Positions 12,701 through 25,679 of a stretch of DNA of 64,000 nt are shown here, piece by piece. The stretch comes from Rachycentron canadum (Eukaryota; Chordata; Actinopteri; Carangiformes; Rachycentridae): the NCBI GenBank assembly GCA_038496675.1, contig CM076661.1, forward strand, positions 8,663,091-8,727,090, written 5' to 3'. The position numbers and the translations under genes were made by a program. Numbering within the stretch: position 1 is the first letter of the stretch; the number at the start of each line of letters is the position of its first letter. Under the pieces are notes generated by a model. It made no database searches, was not told where the DNA came from, and saw nothing but the letters and a program-made list of their open reading frames with translations.

Positions 12701-15700
12701 TTTTCCCCCTTGTCAGTAACGAATCTTGAGCAGTGTTGAGGTCAAGACTCGAGTCAGGTAATCAGAAAGACAGATTGTTTGTACAAGCCACAGCCTGACT
12801 AAGCAGTGTTTTATTTTCACAAGAGGGGCAACAACATCTGGCTGGAGTAAAAGCGTCCTCTGCTAACTTCCAGCTCACTGAAACATTTTACAGAAATGTG
12901 TTAGATGGTCTGAATTCTCTGGACTGACTTAATACTTGCAAGAGATAATCTTTAACTCTTCGAGAGCCCCAGATTTTCGTGAACATGTTTCTTTCACATA
13001 CTGACCAATGTTTCTTAAAGTATTTGTTTGAGTTAAAGTGCACTTGAAAGAGAAGTACATACTACTCTTCATAAACACAAAAGCTTAGATAGATAGATCA
13101 TATATAAAGATCATAGTTAGTTGGAAGTATACAAAGCATAGAAGAACTGCATCATGTATTTATATGAATGCTTTTTTTAATGCGTGGGTGTGACTTCAGG
13201 ATGAGGAGACAAAGTCAAAAGTCTAAAGGCTTTAATAACTGGTATAGAGACCAAGTTTTGACAAGCTCTGTGAGACTAGTAGAGTAGGTTTGTGAGACTG
13301 TAGCTTTGGAGGGATTGTGGTTGTAACTTACCACACATTGTGTGCGGTTTCCTGACATATTTGTTACCCATAGGTTTCTGAATTTCAGTTTTGGACCCTT
13401 ATGTCTTTTAACCAAATGAAGTTGCCATGAGATGGAATGGATCCAGAGCAGTGTTCATTCATTTCATTGTTGTATTGTAACGTGTTATAAAGCTTGAGAA
13501 GATGTTATGTGATCACATCACCATCAGCTTGCACAATTTTTTGAAATATGAAAAATGGGAACACATTCTTCCACTCTCTTCATCATAACTGGCAGGAGTT
13601 AACATATCTATTTAACACAATCAGATATGCTGGGAACGAGATTCTTTAATCAAGGTACTTCGTGACTGTTGTGAAATGAAGCAACCGGCTGCAAGTCATT
13701 CCAAAAGAAAGAAACGTGAGATTGAATTTGGCCCTATCTGATAAACTCTGATAAAATTGAGAAGACAATTGAAACAAGGCTGTTTGATTATAATCCTAGA
13801 AAAATGGCAAAAGACTGACATAAAGATTGTTCTGTATCAAATTTACATCTGTTCACCAAAATAATACAGCTGCTCAAATGCCTTTAATTAAGAAGGTAAT
13901 GACATCATGCTGATTTTCTCTGTCAGTTGACGTATGAATTGGAGGAACTGTGATAACACTTTTTCCAGAAGAGTTTACCCCAGCCTCACCCTGAACCCAG
14001 CTGTTGTGAGGCTTTATTCTGACCTACATTTTTCCTGCTCTGTGACCTTCTCAATAAATTGTAAGAAGTTAGATGAAGTTTAGTTCTGTTACTCTTTCCT
14101 CCCATGCAACCCATAACTCTAATTGAACAACTGGGGCCTAAAGACATTTAACAAATCCTAGCCATAACCTTTATATGTTCATTTTTCCCGATGACTCTTT
14201 TATCTGTTCCTACATCACGCCTGCGTCATTCCCGGCTCCTATCACTTTCTTCCCTTTCATATCTTTGACCTCCTCCTTATAATCAACATCTGTTGGTCTT
14301 CGTCTTCACCCCACTATCCTCAGTTTCTTCCTTCTGTCTAAGTAAGAGCAACTCTAAATGTCACAAGTGTGCGTTTTTATGGGATGTAATTTGAAATTCA
14401 TTTTAGAAATGTGTTAATGTTTTATAGAGCAGAAAAAGTCTTAAACTGATTAAGTATAGAAGTGTTTCATATTGAAAACAATAATATAAAGGACAGTCTG
14501 TTTTTTCAACCATGTCATCCCACAAGTATTTTTCCTTTCTTGTTTTATGAGCTCTTTTGATCATCATTCAGTGAAGAACCGCAGGATTTATGCTTGATGC
14601 CTCAGTAATGGTTTGACCTGAGGTGATGGGTAATGTGTCTCTGTCACTTACAGCTTTATGTAGAAACCATGGTGGTGAAAAGCTCTTGAGACTTTTGAGT
14701 GGCCTTGTTGACAGGAAGCCAAAGCTCATGTCAGTGAATACAACCGCTGCAGTTTCAATTTGGCCTGGCTTCCAGATGCATGTCAATAAAAGTCTGTGTT
14801 TAGGTCAGTGGACAATAGAATGAACTAGCAGTGTGTTTTAGAAGCGTGTCATCTGACCTTGTCATCTCATACATCGAAAAATCAATTGTAATTTGCATAA
14901 CTTAAGTCTGTAACCCCCAACCCTACACATGCAGTGAACAATTAAATAATCTAAAATGTATACAATATGAAAATGTAATGTTTCAAAGATGAATTATAAA
15001 TATCTAGTTTGGGCATATTGACTCTCAAAAGTGGAAGACAAATAAGATTATATTAGCTTGGTTTTTATTTACTCCTAACACATTAACTGAATTATTTGAT
15101 AAATTAACCAACACTAACTGATACAATATGCACATATGTTGTAAAGGATTTTTACAGTATTTTAGAGCACTCCCTATTTGGGGTATAGTTCCTTAAACCA
15201 TAACTGTTTTCTCCAGTTCATTGCTGTTATTGAAGCTCAAGACTGTAGACAGCACAAGTTTCATATGTAATAGCTGCACTTTCACAGATAGACCTGTCTT
15301 CATTAGCTTGGTCTATAATCTATAACCATCAAACAGGCAGATCAATAAGAAATGTGGGAAGTCTTCTGCCTTAACACCATAGCAATCTAATAGTGTTATG
15401 TTCTTCTGTCATTACAAATCCGAACTGCTCACTGACCAATTAAGCATTGTTTTTGTTTGCCCTGCCTCTGTATCTAGGGACCTGATCGCGCATGTAAATG
15501 AATGGCTCTGTGTTGAGAAGCAGTGGAAAGTAGGAGGTAATGGTTTCTGTGTTCACCTTCCTCGGCCTTTGTGGTCTTTGATCGATTAGCTTTACAATAA
15601 CAAACAAAAGTTCCTGAATAAAGTGCCCATTAGCTGTTGAGCAATAAGATGTTGTGCAATAAGCCCTTTTCCTTATTGATTTTTTTTATTGTCAGGGTTT

Positions 15701-18700
15701 CTGACACAAAGCAGTTTGTTTGTAACTAAGACTGGAGGCCTTTTGGATGATCTAACCCAAATTTCCAGATTTAAGTCTGGGGTTCATCAGAGTGTTGAAT
15801 GGTAATGACAGATTTGTAAAGAGATATTTAAGCCTGATATCAGTGAAGTCAGTGCGTATGTGTAATGGTAGCTCCATAACAACAACTGTTCTCACTTCTT
15901 CTTCATGAGTGCATTTATATTGTTGCCCTTTGTGATGTGTTAAATTCATATTGCTATAACATAAAAAATACAGTTCTGCATTTGAGGTTTTGGGGTTGTC
16001 ATGGGTCTTAAGCAAGAAACCATTAGTGAGGGCTGTTTGCCTGTCTTAAAGTTAGTATGAGCCTGCTGGTTTTTATAGTTTTCATTTTTATTGTAGTTCA
16101 TTATTCTATCATACCATGAGGGATGCACAAGGGATAGCAATACAGTACACACCATGTTATACACTGATTCATACCAACATGGTATCAATTGTTTGATGCA
16201 GGCACAGTGTAATATTAGTTAATTGCAAGAACAAAAATCACTTAATACTGTTTTATAATGTAATTTCTACATGTCCTACCTTGAGTGAGTGCATGTAATA
16301 GACATAGTATTTTCCATATATAAAAATATCTTTTTAGAGTTTCTAAGTTGTTACATTCATTCTTTGTAGTACTGATCCCATTTTTTTCTTTTTTCTCACT
16401 GACTAGCTGTGTTGCATCCCCTGTCCATCTCCCCTCAGCCCATGCTTACATTGCAGCTTTTACTGCAGCCTAGTGTGCCTGTGAGTGGCATGCATGTTAA
16501 TTGTGGTAATGAAGGTCACCTAGAGGAGCAGCTGGAGTCGTCCTCTGTATCTACAACAGTCCCTGTAGGGAAGTTTCTGCCTAGCATGAACCTCACCATG
16601 ACACCAAAAAACACCATATGTTGCCCACCCACCACCTCACACCTTTCTCAGGGCTTCCACTGTGATATCCTATCATAGTTTTGTGAGCCTTGCAAGATAA
16701 CTGAGACACTTTGGGGTCTACTGTTCAAACTAGGATCAAATGAGACTAAACTTTCTAAATTAGAATAGACCCAAGAAGCTGCCCTCTTACTATCTGGTAG
16801 AAAGAGCAGGTATGACTGTTAGAAAATTGCTATCCAGCAAACACAGAAACTTGAACATCCTTGTTGGGTTTTTGGCCACCAGATGAATGTTACAATACCT
16901 GAATACTCAAGTAGTATGCAACTCATGTACCCAGCAGGGGCCAATCTTAACCATGCAGGCACCACAAAAAAAATAGGACTTAGAGCTCACATCCAAGTGT
17001 TCTTATTTTTATTTGTGTACTGCTAATATGTTAAATTAAGACATGTCATAATTAAAATGGCAGGTTGGACATAAAAGTAATAAAATGATATTTGGTTGAG
17101 CAGTACAGAACAGTACAGTGTCATGTGTCATGTCAGTGCCATGTTCTTGTACAGTCGTCACATACTGAACATCAGACAATCAGTTATGGCCAGAACACCT
17201 TGTCTCATGCTTCCTCATTTCGATGTGACCTTTATCTCACTCTGCCTTTCCTCTCAGACAACCAGGATGGGGGTGCAGCCATGTGTGGTGCACATCTATC
17301 ACAGGTCGCTCAGTTCTCTTCTGTTGCCATCTAGTTGAAAACCATTTATCTTCAAAATGCCAACTTTTCACAAAAAACAATCTCATGAAGTGACAATACA
17401 AAATCCAAAGTTTGATGTATTTCTATGAGCCTTAAAGCTTGGACAATTTTCTCAACCTGTAATCCTTCTACTTATCAGTAAGTGAAAGAATTGTGAATCA
17501 CTGAGATGCATGGATTTACCCAAGATCAGTTCTCTATGTATGTGGGAACACAGCCAGTAGATAGCAGGTAGGCAAAATGCTCTCTGAATTTTAATTTTTA
17601 TACAGGAGACATGCAAGTTTTATTTTATAGCTAATTATTACAGATATAGTTGAATACTCCTCAAGTCTGTGCTTTCTTTAGACCTGTAAGTAGTATTGTC
17701 CTCAAAGCTCTACAGTTGGGATTTTGTAAATTTTAATTACTGAATACCAACAGCAGGGATTTTATATTAATTTCTATTTGGATTATGTATGATTGATAAG
17801 TGCAGCTGCATCACCTTTTACTGGTGGTGAGAATTCAAAGTAAAAGTGCAAGGCTACTAACATATAGATATGTGGTTAACAGGTAAACTAAGTTCATGCT
17901 ACAAGACTTATAGTTCCAGAAGAAGGTTTAGCAGAAAACAATGTTAGTGGAGTAGTGATAAAATTCTAACACAGTAAGGTCTTTACAAAGTGTTGCTGAT
18001 ACACTGCAGGGAGCGCATCTCTACATGTACATTATACAATTTTGTTGATAGAAGTGTTGTGCTTATGATATAAATAAAGGTCACATCTTCAACACTTCAC
18101 TTGTGAGTAGCAGGTGTTCAGGCCCTGCCCTCATCAGGCGGTTAGGTAACTTGACAGTTAGCGTTGGTCAGGATTTAAAGGTTAGGCAGGATGTGGACAG
18201 GCACCTTAGCATCTCTCTCTCCAGGCAGCTGTGTTGCTGAACTGGCCTGGTGGCAGCCGACTGCAGGGATTTGAGACCTCTGCTGTCAGCTCCTGGGTGG
18301 GCTTTACCCTGGTATTTCACAATAAGGGAATAGCTTAGCACTCCTGCAGGTTTCCTGGCAGTGCTGTATCGAACACACTGAGTGCTAGTGGGATGCCAAG
18401 CACACACACGTACACACCAAGGAATATGTTTTCGCCCTTTTCTCTTATTTGTGCTTTAGCTGAAGATGATTTCAGGACAACCGACGTATTTTAACATTTC
18501 CATTTTTAGCTTAGATAGTAATCACACATTTCACTTGTTAGTGAGTTTTAAATGATAGAGAGAAACTGAGCACCAAAATGACAGTCATGTGTGCTGAGCA
18601 CTACATTAAAGAAGGAAGGAAAGGAAGAATGACATATCGTTGAATATCATTCCCACAACTGCCAGCTGTTTTCCTGCTACATGGAACATCACTAATGGTG

Positions 18701-18880
18701 GAAAGACCAGATGGACACCCACTGAATGAGAGGAAAAATGAAACTTTTCCGACAAGTTCGTGATCCATCCTGGCAGAATAGCAATCTGTGTCCTTCGATG
18801 ACACTGTTTTTTTGTGTGTTTTTTTTGTGACAGGCCGTCAGAGGTCATGTTTCTCTCTCGGTGCTCTGGAGTCATAGCCA
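9800..18880. other. stxbp6: intronic DNA of stxbp6 (inferred), no recognisable gene
   Basis: Mostly ordinary AT-rich sequence. It includes an (AC)n microsatellite at 12577-12599. Stretches at 10500-10740, 11150-11420 and 15420-15680 have a regulatory-looking texture (for example GATCGATTAGC near 15580). At 16380-16406 a strong pyrimidine tract ending in TAG precedes a frame open to 16678 whose protein is not recognised. None of this supports a gene call. Confidence 0.55.
12577..12599. repeat. (AC)n microsatellite
   Basis: About eleven AC units, uninterrupted, within the inferred long intron. Confidence 0.95.
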
Positions 18881-19756
18881 TTACACTGTAACTCCCTCTG
18901 ATCCGTCAGAGATGGGCTTAAGCTCAAGGTGTGGCACGTGATGGGAAAACTTTGATTTAAATACGCTATATGCTTGTTTGCCTTCAAATCCTGAGTCAAA
19001 ATTTAAGTTTGATATCAATATCATTTCTCTGCATGTCATACAGGGATTGGTCCAGTCCGTGTTCAGAATAGATAAGCTCAAGGACTGCAACAGCTGACTT
19101 TCAACAAATTTAAAACTGTACAAAACAAAACCAAGATAAGAAACACAAATATGTCTGAGTAATGTGGATTTTGTTGTTTGAAGTGGCCAAGTTGTAATAA
19201 GATAACAATTGTAAATAATTCTGCTATTTGAGTGAGTCAAGCCAACTAGCTTTTGAGTCTTCCAGTATAGCATTGCCAACCTTTCTCTGCAGCAAAGTTT
19301 ATTTTCCAAATTGTCAGTGAAATAAGACTTAGAGAGTTTGTGTATGTGTGTGTGATGATTTCTATGAGTAATATTGTAGTAGATGAGTGTGTGGTTGCTA
19401 TACTGTAAGTTATTCCTGCATAGTATTCTTTGTGTCTTGCTTGGGGCTTTGATGTAATCTTGCTGATGTAGGCTCAACTCACATCTTAAGAACAGCTGTT
19501 TTTCTCCCTGTATTTCCCCTGCAAAAATTCTTAAAGATGAATTAGTCTGGTTAACCAGCCACACAGGCGTCCCTAATGAGTGGAGTGACTGAAAACCAAT
19601 ATAAATGCCAAGTGAGTGAGCAAGTAGGCCAATACATGAAGAGAGTATTGATCTGGTTCTCAGGTTTGTTATTGTTGACATTGGTGAACTTTTCCAATAT
19701 TTCCCACCTTTAGGGTTATTTCCTTTCTCATTAATGCCATTGCAGCAACCACACAC
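18881..19756 (-). other. unexplained long open frame antisense to the stxbp6 intron
   Basis: On the minus strand, 291 codons are open (first ATG at 19681, giving 266 residues, ending at 18881). This is the longest open frame in the window and clearly longer than its peers. The translation is rich in Ser, Leu, Ile, His, Asn and Thr and shows no domain I recognise, no membrane segment of clear quality and no transposase or reverse-transcriptase motif. No promoter, splice structure or poly(A) signal was identified for it. A real gene, a decayed element or chance are all possible; chance in non-coding DNA is my first choice. Confidence 0.12.
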
Positions 19757-20339
19757 AATGCTGCTTACCTCTAATGTCCATACTCTATTCCACTGCTGTG
19801 ACAGTAATCATAAACTCTGAGATAAATCCAGGTTGTATTACAAAGCCTTGTGTCTCCCAGAATCTTAGTTTAATACATCACTGCAGAAATATGTTCACAA
19901 AGTACAGTTGCATACGTTATATGTGGCCTGATCATCCTCTCTCTTCTTTCCCATGACCCTTTTGTAATGTACTGAATTATTCATCCTCCCCTCCTGCACC
20001 TGTTTTGACAAAATGTTCCTGAGAGCAGGACTAATGGATTAAAAACAAGAGTAAATGCAAAATAAGATGGACGTTCTGGTGCCATAGAGTGTTTAGAATA
20101 GTATAACTTATATTCTGTGACCATCATGTTTTGGATAACCCTCCAATATTCACTTGACTTTTACTCCTGAACAAATCACTTGGGAACTATCCCTTAGTTA
20201 ATCATCGATTTCTAGTTTAATACACTACATGTGTCTTACAGATCCTGTAATTGTCCACATCTGTCACCAATTGCACAATTTTTAAGGTCAAGTTATGTCA
20301 TCTGTATTTACAGTCCTGGATAAAGGGTTGAAATCTGCC

Positions 20340-20640
20340 ACTGAAAAAAGCATGGCTGCAAACTTAAGAGCTTAAATGCGCAACATTGGAAGAGAAACGC
20401 TGCTGGTAGTTTCTGTGCGGCGCAAGAAGCTTTTGGATACATTCCATCATCAAACATCTGGAGGTTATCACTGTTGCCAAAGTGACTGCAACAAAATATA
20501 CAAGGTTTTATACAAGCTTTTTTTCCTGTAACCTCAAACATGTAAACAATATTCTTTTTATACAAAATTTTCTTTTACATGAGGATATTCTAAATCATTC
20601 ACTTGAAATACAGGGGTGCCAATAATTCTGACCAGGTTTC
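20340..20640 (+). mobile_element. Tc1/mariner-type transposon remnant, 3' end
   Basis: At 20461-20505 the frame reads EVITVAKVTATKYTR, close to the AVITAKGGATKY ending of fish Tc1-like transposases. Just upstream, KKLLDTFHH (20424-20450) matches the preceding LVDSMPRR-type segment but lies in another frame, so the copy is frameshifted. About 110 bases further on, GGGGTGCCAATAATTCTG (20612-20629) is the 3' terminal sequence typical of these elements. Only the tail of the element remains. It is non-functional; the 5' limit is uncertain. Confidence 0.65.
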
Positions 20641-23090
20641 TATCATTTGCATAATTCTTGTGAATGTGGACAGTAAATATAAGGCTGCCAGGGAAAAATA
20701 TCCAGAGTTATTAAATAATATCCCTCGGGTTCCTGTATTCCACATTACTTATTCATCATTTTTAGCTTTTTAGCTACAGTCGATGTAGAGGAACTAATCC
20801 ATATTGCTGAAATTACAAATGCTTTTATAAAAACCATGGGTTCTGTTGTTTTCCCTTAAGAAGCACACATAATTGAGCCTTCTGTTCTTTACAAAGGTAT
20901 GTGTTGTTAAATTTCAGTCCTGGCTCAGTCGACTATCTTCATGACCTTGATGTGGTCTGTGTTTCTGGAATAGGATCTTGCTGGTGTCTTCATGCAGCCT
21001 GTCACTAGTGAGGAAGATTGATGGATGATACTTACCATCATCCCTCTTGGGTGACATACCATTTATCATGTACCCCAAAACTTTGCATAAGTCCAAAAGA
21101 CTAAGCATTTTTTTGCTGCTTTCTGAATTTTAGGGCAGGTGTAGCTGTGAAACTTATCTTACCATGTGAAATATTGACCTCGCTTTACAATCCTGAGAAA
21201 GCATTTCAGGCTGGGTTATATCCCACCTAGAATACATTACATAGTAGGAATTGTGAATGTGACCCTCACTCAATCCTTTCAGACACTCTTTTGTAAGACG
21301 TCACTGTGCTTACCAGTATATAATTAGATATTTTTTCCTCTTAGATGAAACTACAACATGTCCTTTGAAACAAAAACAAACAAAATGCCAATGTTTTTTT
21401 TTTTTTTTGTCCTAATGGCATGAAAAGCAGACAAAGTGCCCTGTAGCATAGTATTACATGCTGTAATCATGTTCTTTGCTGTTTAGAAAATGTCATCTGC
21501 TGTTGTAGTCCCCAAAATATTATTCTCTGAATTTGCCCATCACAACACTGACAAGTTGTCTGTTTGTCGTAGGACTCTATGAGGAGTATGTATTCTTGGG
21601 TGACTGGAGAGAGTTGTGCGAGTAATCTGTCTCTCCCCTTCAATATTACATACAGACGGTGCTTCACTAAACCTTGTGTAAAAAAGAACAGATGGGCCAG
21701 GAAATGAGAGCTGGAAACAAGCCTGAAGTGTAATGCTTTGATTCATCCTTTGATTTCACTTTTTTGGGTTTAAGTTAGACTTCAATGGAATGACTCAGTA
21801 GTATTCAATCCAACTCCACCAGACGTTGAAGTAATAACTGTGAACAATTTAAAAGATGATGGATAAATTATTTCAGTATTAGACTTATGGGTTTAAATTC
21901 CTATCTTGACATAAACACAAGACAGACCACCCAGTTAAGAGATTAATAATCTCTGTGTGTCTCTGAAGTGGCAACATATAGTATGTGACTTAATCTGAAT
22001 GCACTGTCCCATCTGTGTGATTGTTCTTTCAAATACTATGTGATTCAGGATTGACACAGAGGTTGCTTTTGGTTTAGATTTCTGTTCCAGGCACATCCGT
22101 TTAGGTCATCCTGAAGAAGTAAGTGTTGAGGAATGCACCCTGTTTTCACTGTTTGAAATGCGTATTGCGTGACAATATCCAGATTAGGTTGTTATGATGT
22201 CTTCATGCGCCAGAGGTTTAGCGCATACATCGTGTTGTGCGTGTTTTATCTTTTTCCAAACCGAACCATGAGATTGCATTGAAAAGTGCAAAGACCTCAC
22301 AGTTTCGAGCCCTTGCCTCTATCCTTCACTCTTCTTAAAAATAAAACCTGAAACATCACACTGACATAAATTATTCTTACATTTAATATTGATAAACTAT
22401 ATTTACCTTTCCTCATGCTCATATTCTATATTTTATCTATGATGTGAATATAAAAAGTCAGAAATGCCAATCAATGAACAACAAACACTTAATTAGATGA
22501 GGAAATGTCATTTTTCCCATGGAGCCTGGTGGAGTCATGCAGAAATGTAATCAGGTCAGGTTTTACATGGCCAATAGGGTGCTTAGACAGGCATATGGAT
22601 CTTAAATCCATCCTGTAGGATCACAGTAGGGGAGTAGCCTCAGGTCGGTGCCCCAGTGTAATTAAATATTTCCTTGTATCCATGGGCTCTAGCTCCAGAG
22701 GAATGTCTACTATGTGGGCTGGGGCTTCGCCTGAATAGCTGGGTTATTAAGTGGTTCATGGAGCACTGGGTGATGGACGAGCACAGGGGGTCACAATGTG
22801 GAATATAGGCCTCACAAGAGACCTTGTGTTTCCTCCCTGGATGTGCACAGGACCAGGAGGCGAGATGAGAAAGAGAAACACAATAACTTGGCTCTGGGTA
22901 GTGTAATTGTTTTTTTTCCCCTCTGTATTTGATAATGATGTTTTTCCTTGGTTTCTCTTCATAGGATTCTAAGATCTATTGGTCATCTTTCATAGTGATT
23001 AAATGTAATCTATGCTTGACACACTGTAGGTCTGAGACTACATATGTATGTATTTGCTCTAAGACAAAAAATATCCTTGAGAGTGCTCGA

Positions 23091-23111
23091 TTTTTTTTTT
23101 TTTTTTTTTTT
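23091..23111. repeat. poly-T tract (21 T)
   Basis: T21 followed by GCAG, which imitates a splice acceptor on the + strand. The downstream frame stays open to 23408 but encodes nothing recognisable. Confidence 0.9.
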
Positions 23112-25654
23112 GCAGACATTATTCACAACAAATTGCAAGCAAAATTTTATCACAAGTTAGTCATGACAACTTCAGGGGAGGTTGAAACCCTCAATGAGCG
23201 AACTTGCTCAACAAATGCACTCAATTTTTTTTGCCATGGCTTTACCAATAGCTTGTGTCTCCCTATTAACTGTATCTCCCACTTTCCCTTCATATCCAGT
23301 TTTTTTCTAATTTTCACACAAACTGTGGCTCTGATTATTTTACTGTGCGATAACTTTACTCAGCATGTTACCTCATTAATAAATTCTCAAGCTGCACTTG
23401 ACACCTGATATCAAGGGAAAATGTCACAGTGATCAGTAGCATGTTTGCACTGTCAACAGAACATCTCATCACCCCATAACCAAAGTGTTGCTGAGACAGT
23501 CTTAAGCCAAGGCTGCCATGTCTAGTTTAACTGTGATCCCACCTGAAGAGATGGAGATGATGATCAACAAGGAAACTGGAAAATTTAGATTACATTTAAG
23601 TTATTAGTTAATAATATATATGGCATTGCCATAAGTCATATGTGACATTGTGCAGAATGTATGTATTAAATAAAAAAAAAAAAGCCACATTGTTTTTAGA
23701 TTGTTTACATTCTGTACTTACAGAATATTTACTCCATAACTGATTAAGTGTAATGACATGAAATTTGATGGCCATTTCACTCCAGAGAAGTTTATTTAAT
23801 CAGTTCTGATTTGAACTGAACTTAAAGAAGCTCTGGTGCCTAAAATGAGAGTTGGTTTTGGAGGGCTGACGTACATGATTTGTCAAGCCTCCAGAATCCT
23901 TTTAATGTGTTGTCCTTGGGTGAGTGTTATAATTGGATGGATAACAGATGTGACTGGAGGCAAAAGGCAGCTATGTTTTAAAAAGCTCATTTGGGTTTGA
24001 ATTCTCACTGTTTAAAAGGAGGTTGGATGAAAGAAATTACTCAATTTTCTAAAGATCCTCAAAGACAAAAACTAGTCTGAACGTATGGCTTGAACATGAG
24101 GTTATCTTGGTGCTATTTCAGTCATAGTTAGGTTAATTAAAATACAAACATGTAAAGTTGGTTTTATTTAATTTGAAAATTAGTCCTCTTTCAACAATAA
24201 TTTCTACTACCTTGTGTTGCAGTCATTCTAACAGCCATTAGCAGTACCCCATGCGTGTTCCCACTGTGAAGGATTACAGCAATTTGCAGTGGTACATGAT
24301 TATTGTTTTTAGGGGTTATTAGTCACAAAATTTAAAAACATCTTAAGCTTAATTTAAAATTTCAAAAACACTTCAAGGGCAAAATTTACATGAGGAACTT
24401 TTCCTTGCCACCCAGCTGTGACAAACAACTGGATCTGTTAAATATTCAAGAGATTATTTGTTTGTTATTTTTTGGGTTTATTCTTTTTATGTCAATGTCA
24501 TTTAAAGAATCACTGCAGTTTGGTCTCGATTAAAGTGAAAGTCAAAGTTACTTTCTGCTGCCTGCTGATTATAAATGTTCTAATGGAATAAATAATGAAA
24601 ATCCAACAAAATGTAAATCATTTAATACAATTTATAGTAAGTCAAATTTAGTTGTTGTGTTAAATAAAAAATATGTTGATGGATAAAGACATATAGCTGT
24701 GCACAGCTCCATTGTGACTATGTTGTTGTGTTAAGCTAATGGTGTCTGTGTCTGTGTTGTAGCTATTATTCACTGTGGTGTATGCACTCCCTTTTACTAT
24801 TGGTGCCTTGCCCCTGCGTGGGCACCACCCTGCCCGAGGAGGCCTTGTACACAGCAGTCACTGTGTTTTCAAGCCATGAATAGACTGTAGGGACCTTTGT
24901 TCTGGGGTGTTGTTGCCAGTGTGGCCACTGCTGTGCTTCATTCCAGTGACAGCTTCCTTCTGAAGATAACAGTGTGTTCCAGCTCAAGCAGAGTGGGGAC
25001 AGCTTTAAAATAGACCTGTAATCATAGACCCAGACGGAGAAAAGTGTTAGACGTGCCCCCAGACGACAGCTTTAATAACAAGCCGCAAAATGCAACCTGT
25101 AAGGCAAACTGTTTGGATATTTACCTTGCAAGATAGTGTCCTTCGCACCAAGATAGTTTTTTTGAATTCTCCCATCCATATGCAGGCAATCATTTCAGGT
25201 TGTTGTTGTTACTGCAAGAGATGGGGTTATGAAGTATGCCGTGCCTGCCTTCATAAGTACTTTGACTCATTTAATGAAAAGTGTGAAGCAAATTCTTTGC
25301 CTAAGCTGAAAGCACTCAACATACTTATTTCCTCTTATGAACTCTGAACTTTCTTAAACTCACCACTCGTGTAGCCTCATCTCTTGAGTATCTTCAAACG
25401 CGTGTATCCCTTGAGAGCTTTCCTATTTTACAATGGAGACAGGTCCCTCTGCCAAGCCAAACATACTGCAGTACAACAGTTCCTGCGGCCAAGTACTTCA
25501 TCCATTAACATTTCCCACAATCGTAATGATACTGAAATCCTATTAATTGTGATCCAGCTTTGACTCAAAATTCGCATGCAAACTATTCTCCTTTGGTGTC
25601 CCTGAATGCACCTGACAAGGTTTCAGTCCCTGCTTCTCAGGTGTCGTTTGTGCC

Positions 25655-25679
25655 ATGCAAATGAGATTACCAGGGCAAC
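25655..25679 (+). promoter_or_regulatory. octamer motif next to an RFX X-box-like palindrome
   Basis: ATGCAAAT (25655-25662) is the exact POU/OCT octamer. Four bases on, ATTACCAGGGCAAC (25666-25679) fits the RFX X-box pattern GTTRCC-N2-GGYAAC except for its first base. The surrounding 25500-25720 lacks simple repeats and has a regulatory-element texture. Function is inferred. Confidence 0.35.

Noticed and set aside
23091..23408. T21-GCAG as a splice acceptor for an open frame
   Set aside because: A poly-T slippage tract mimics an acceptor; the downstream translation is unrecognised.
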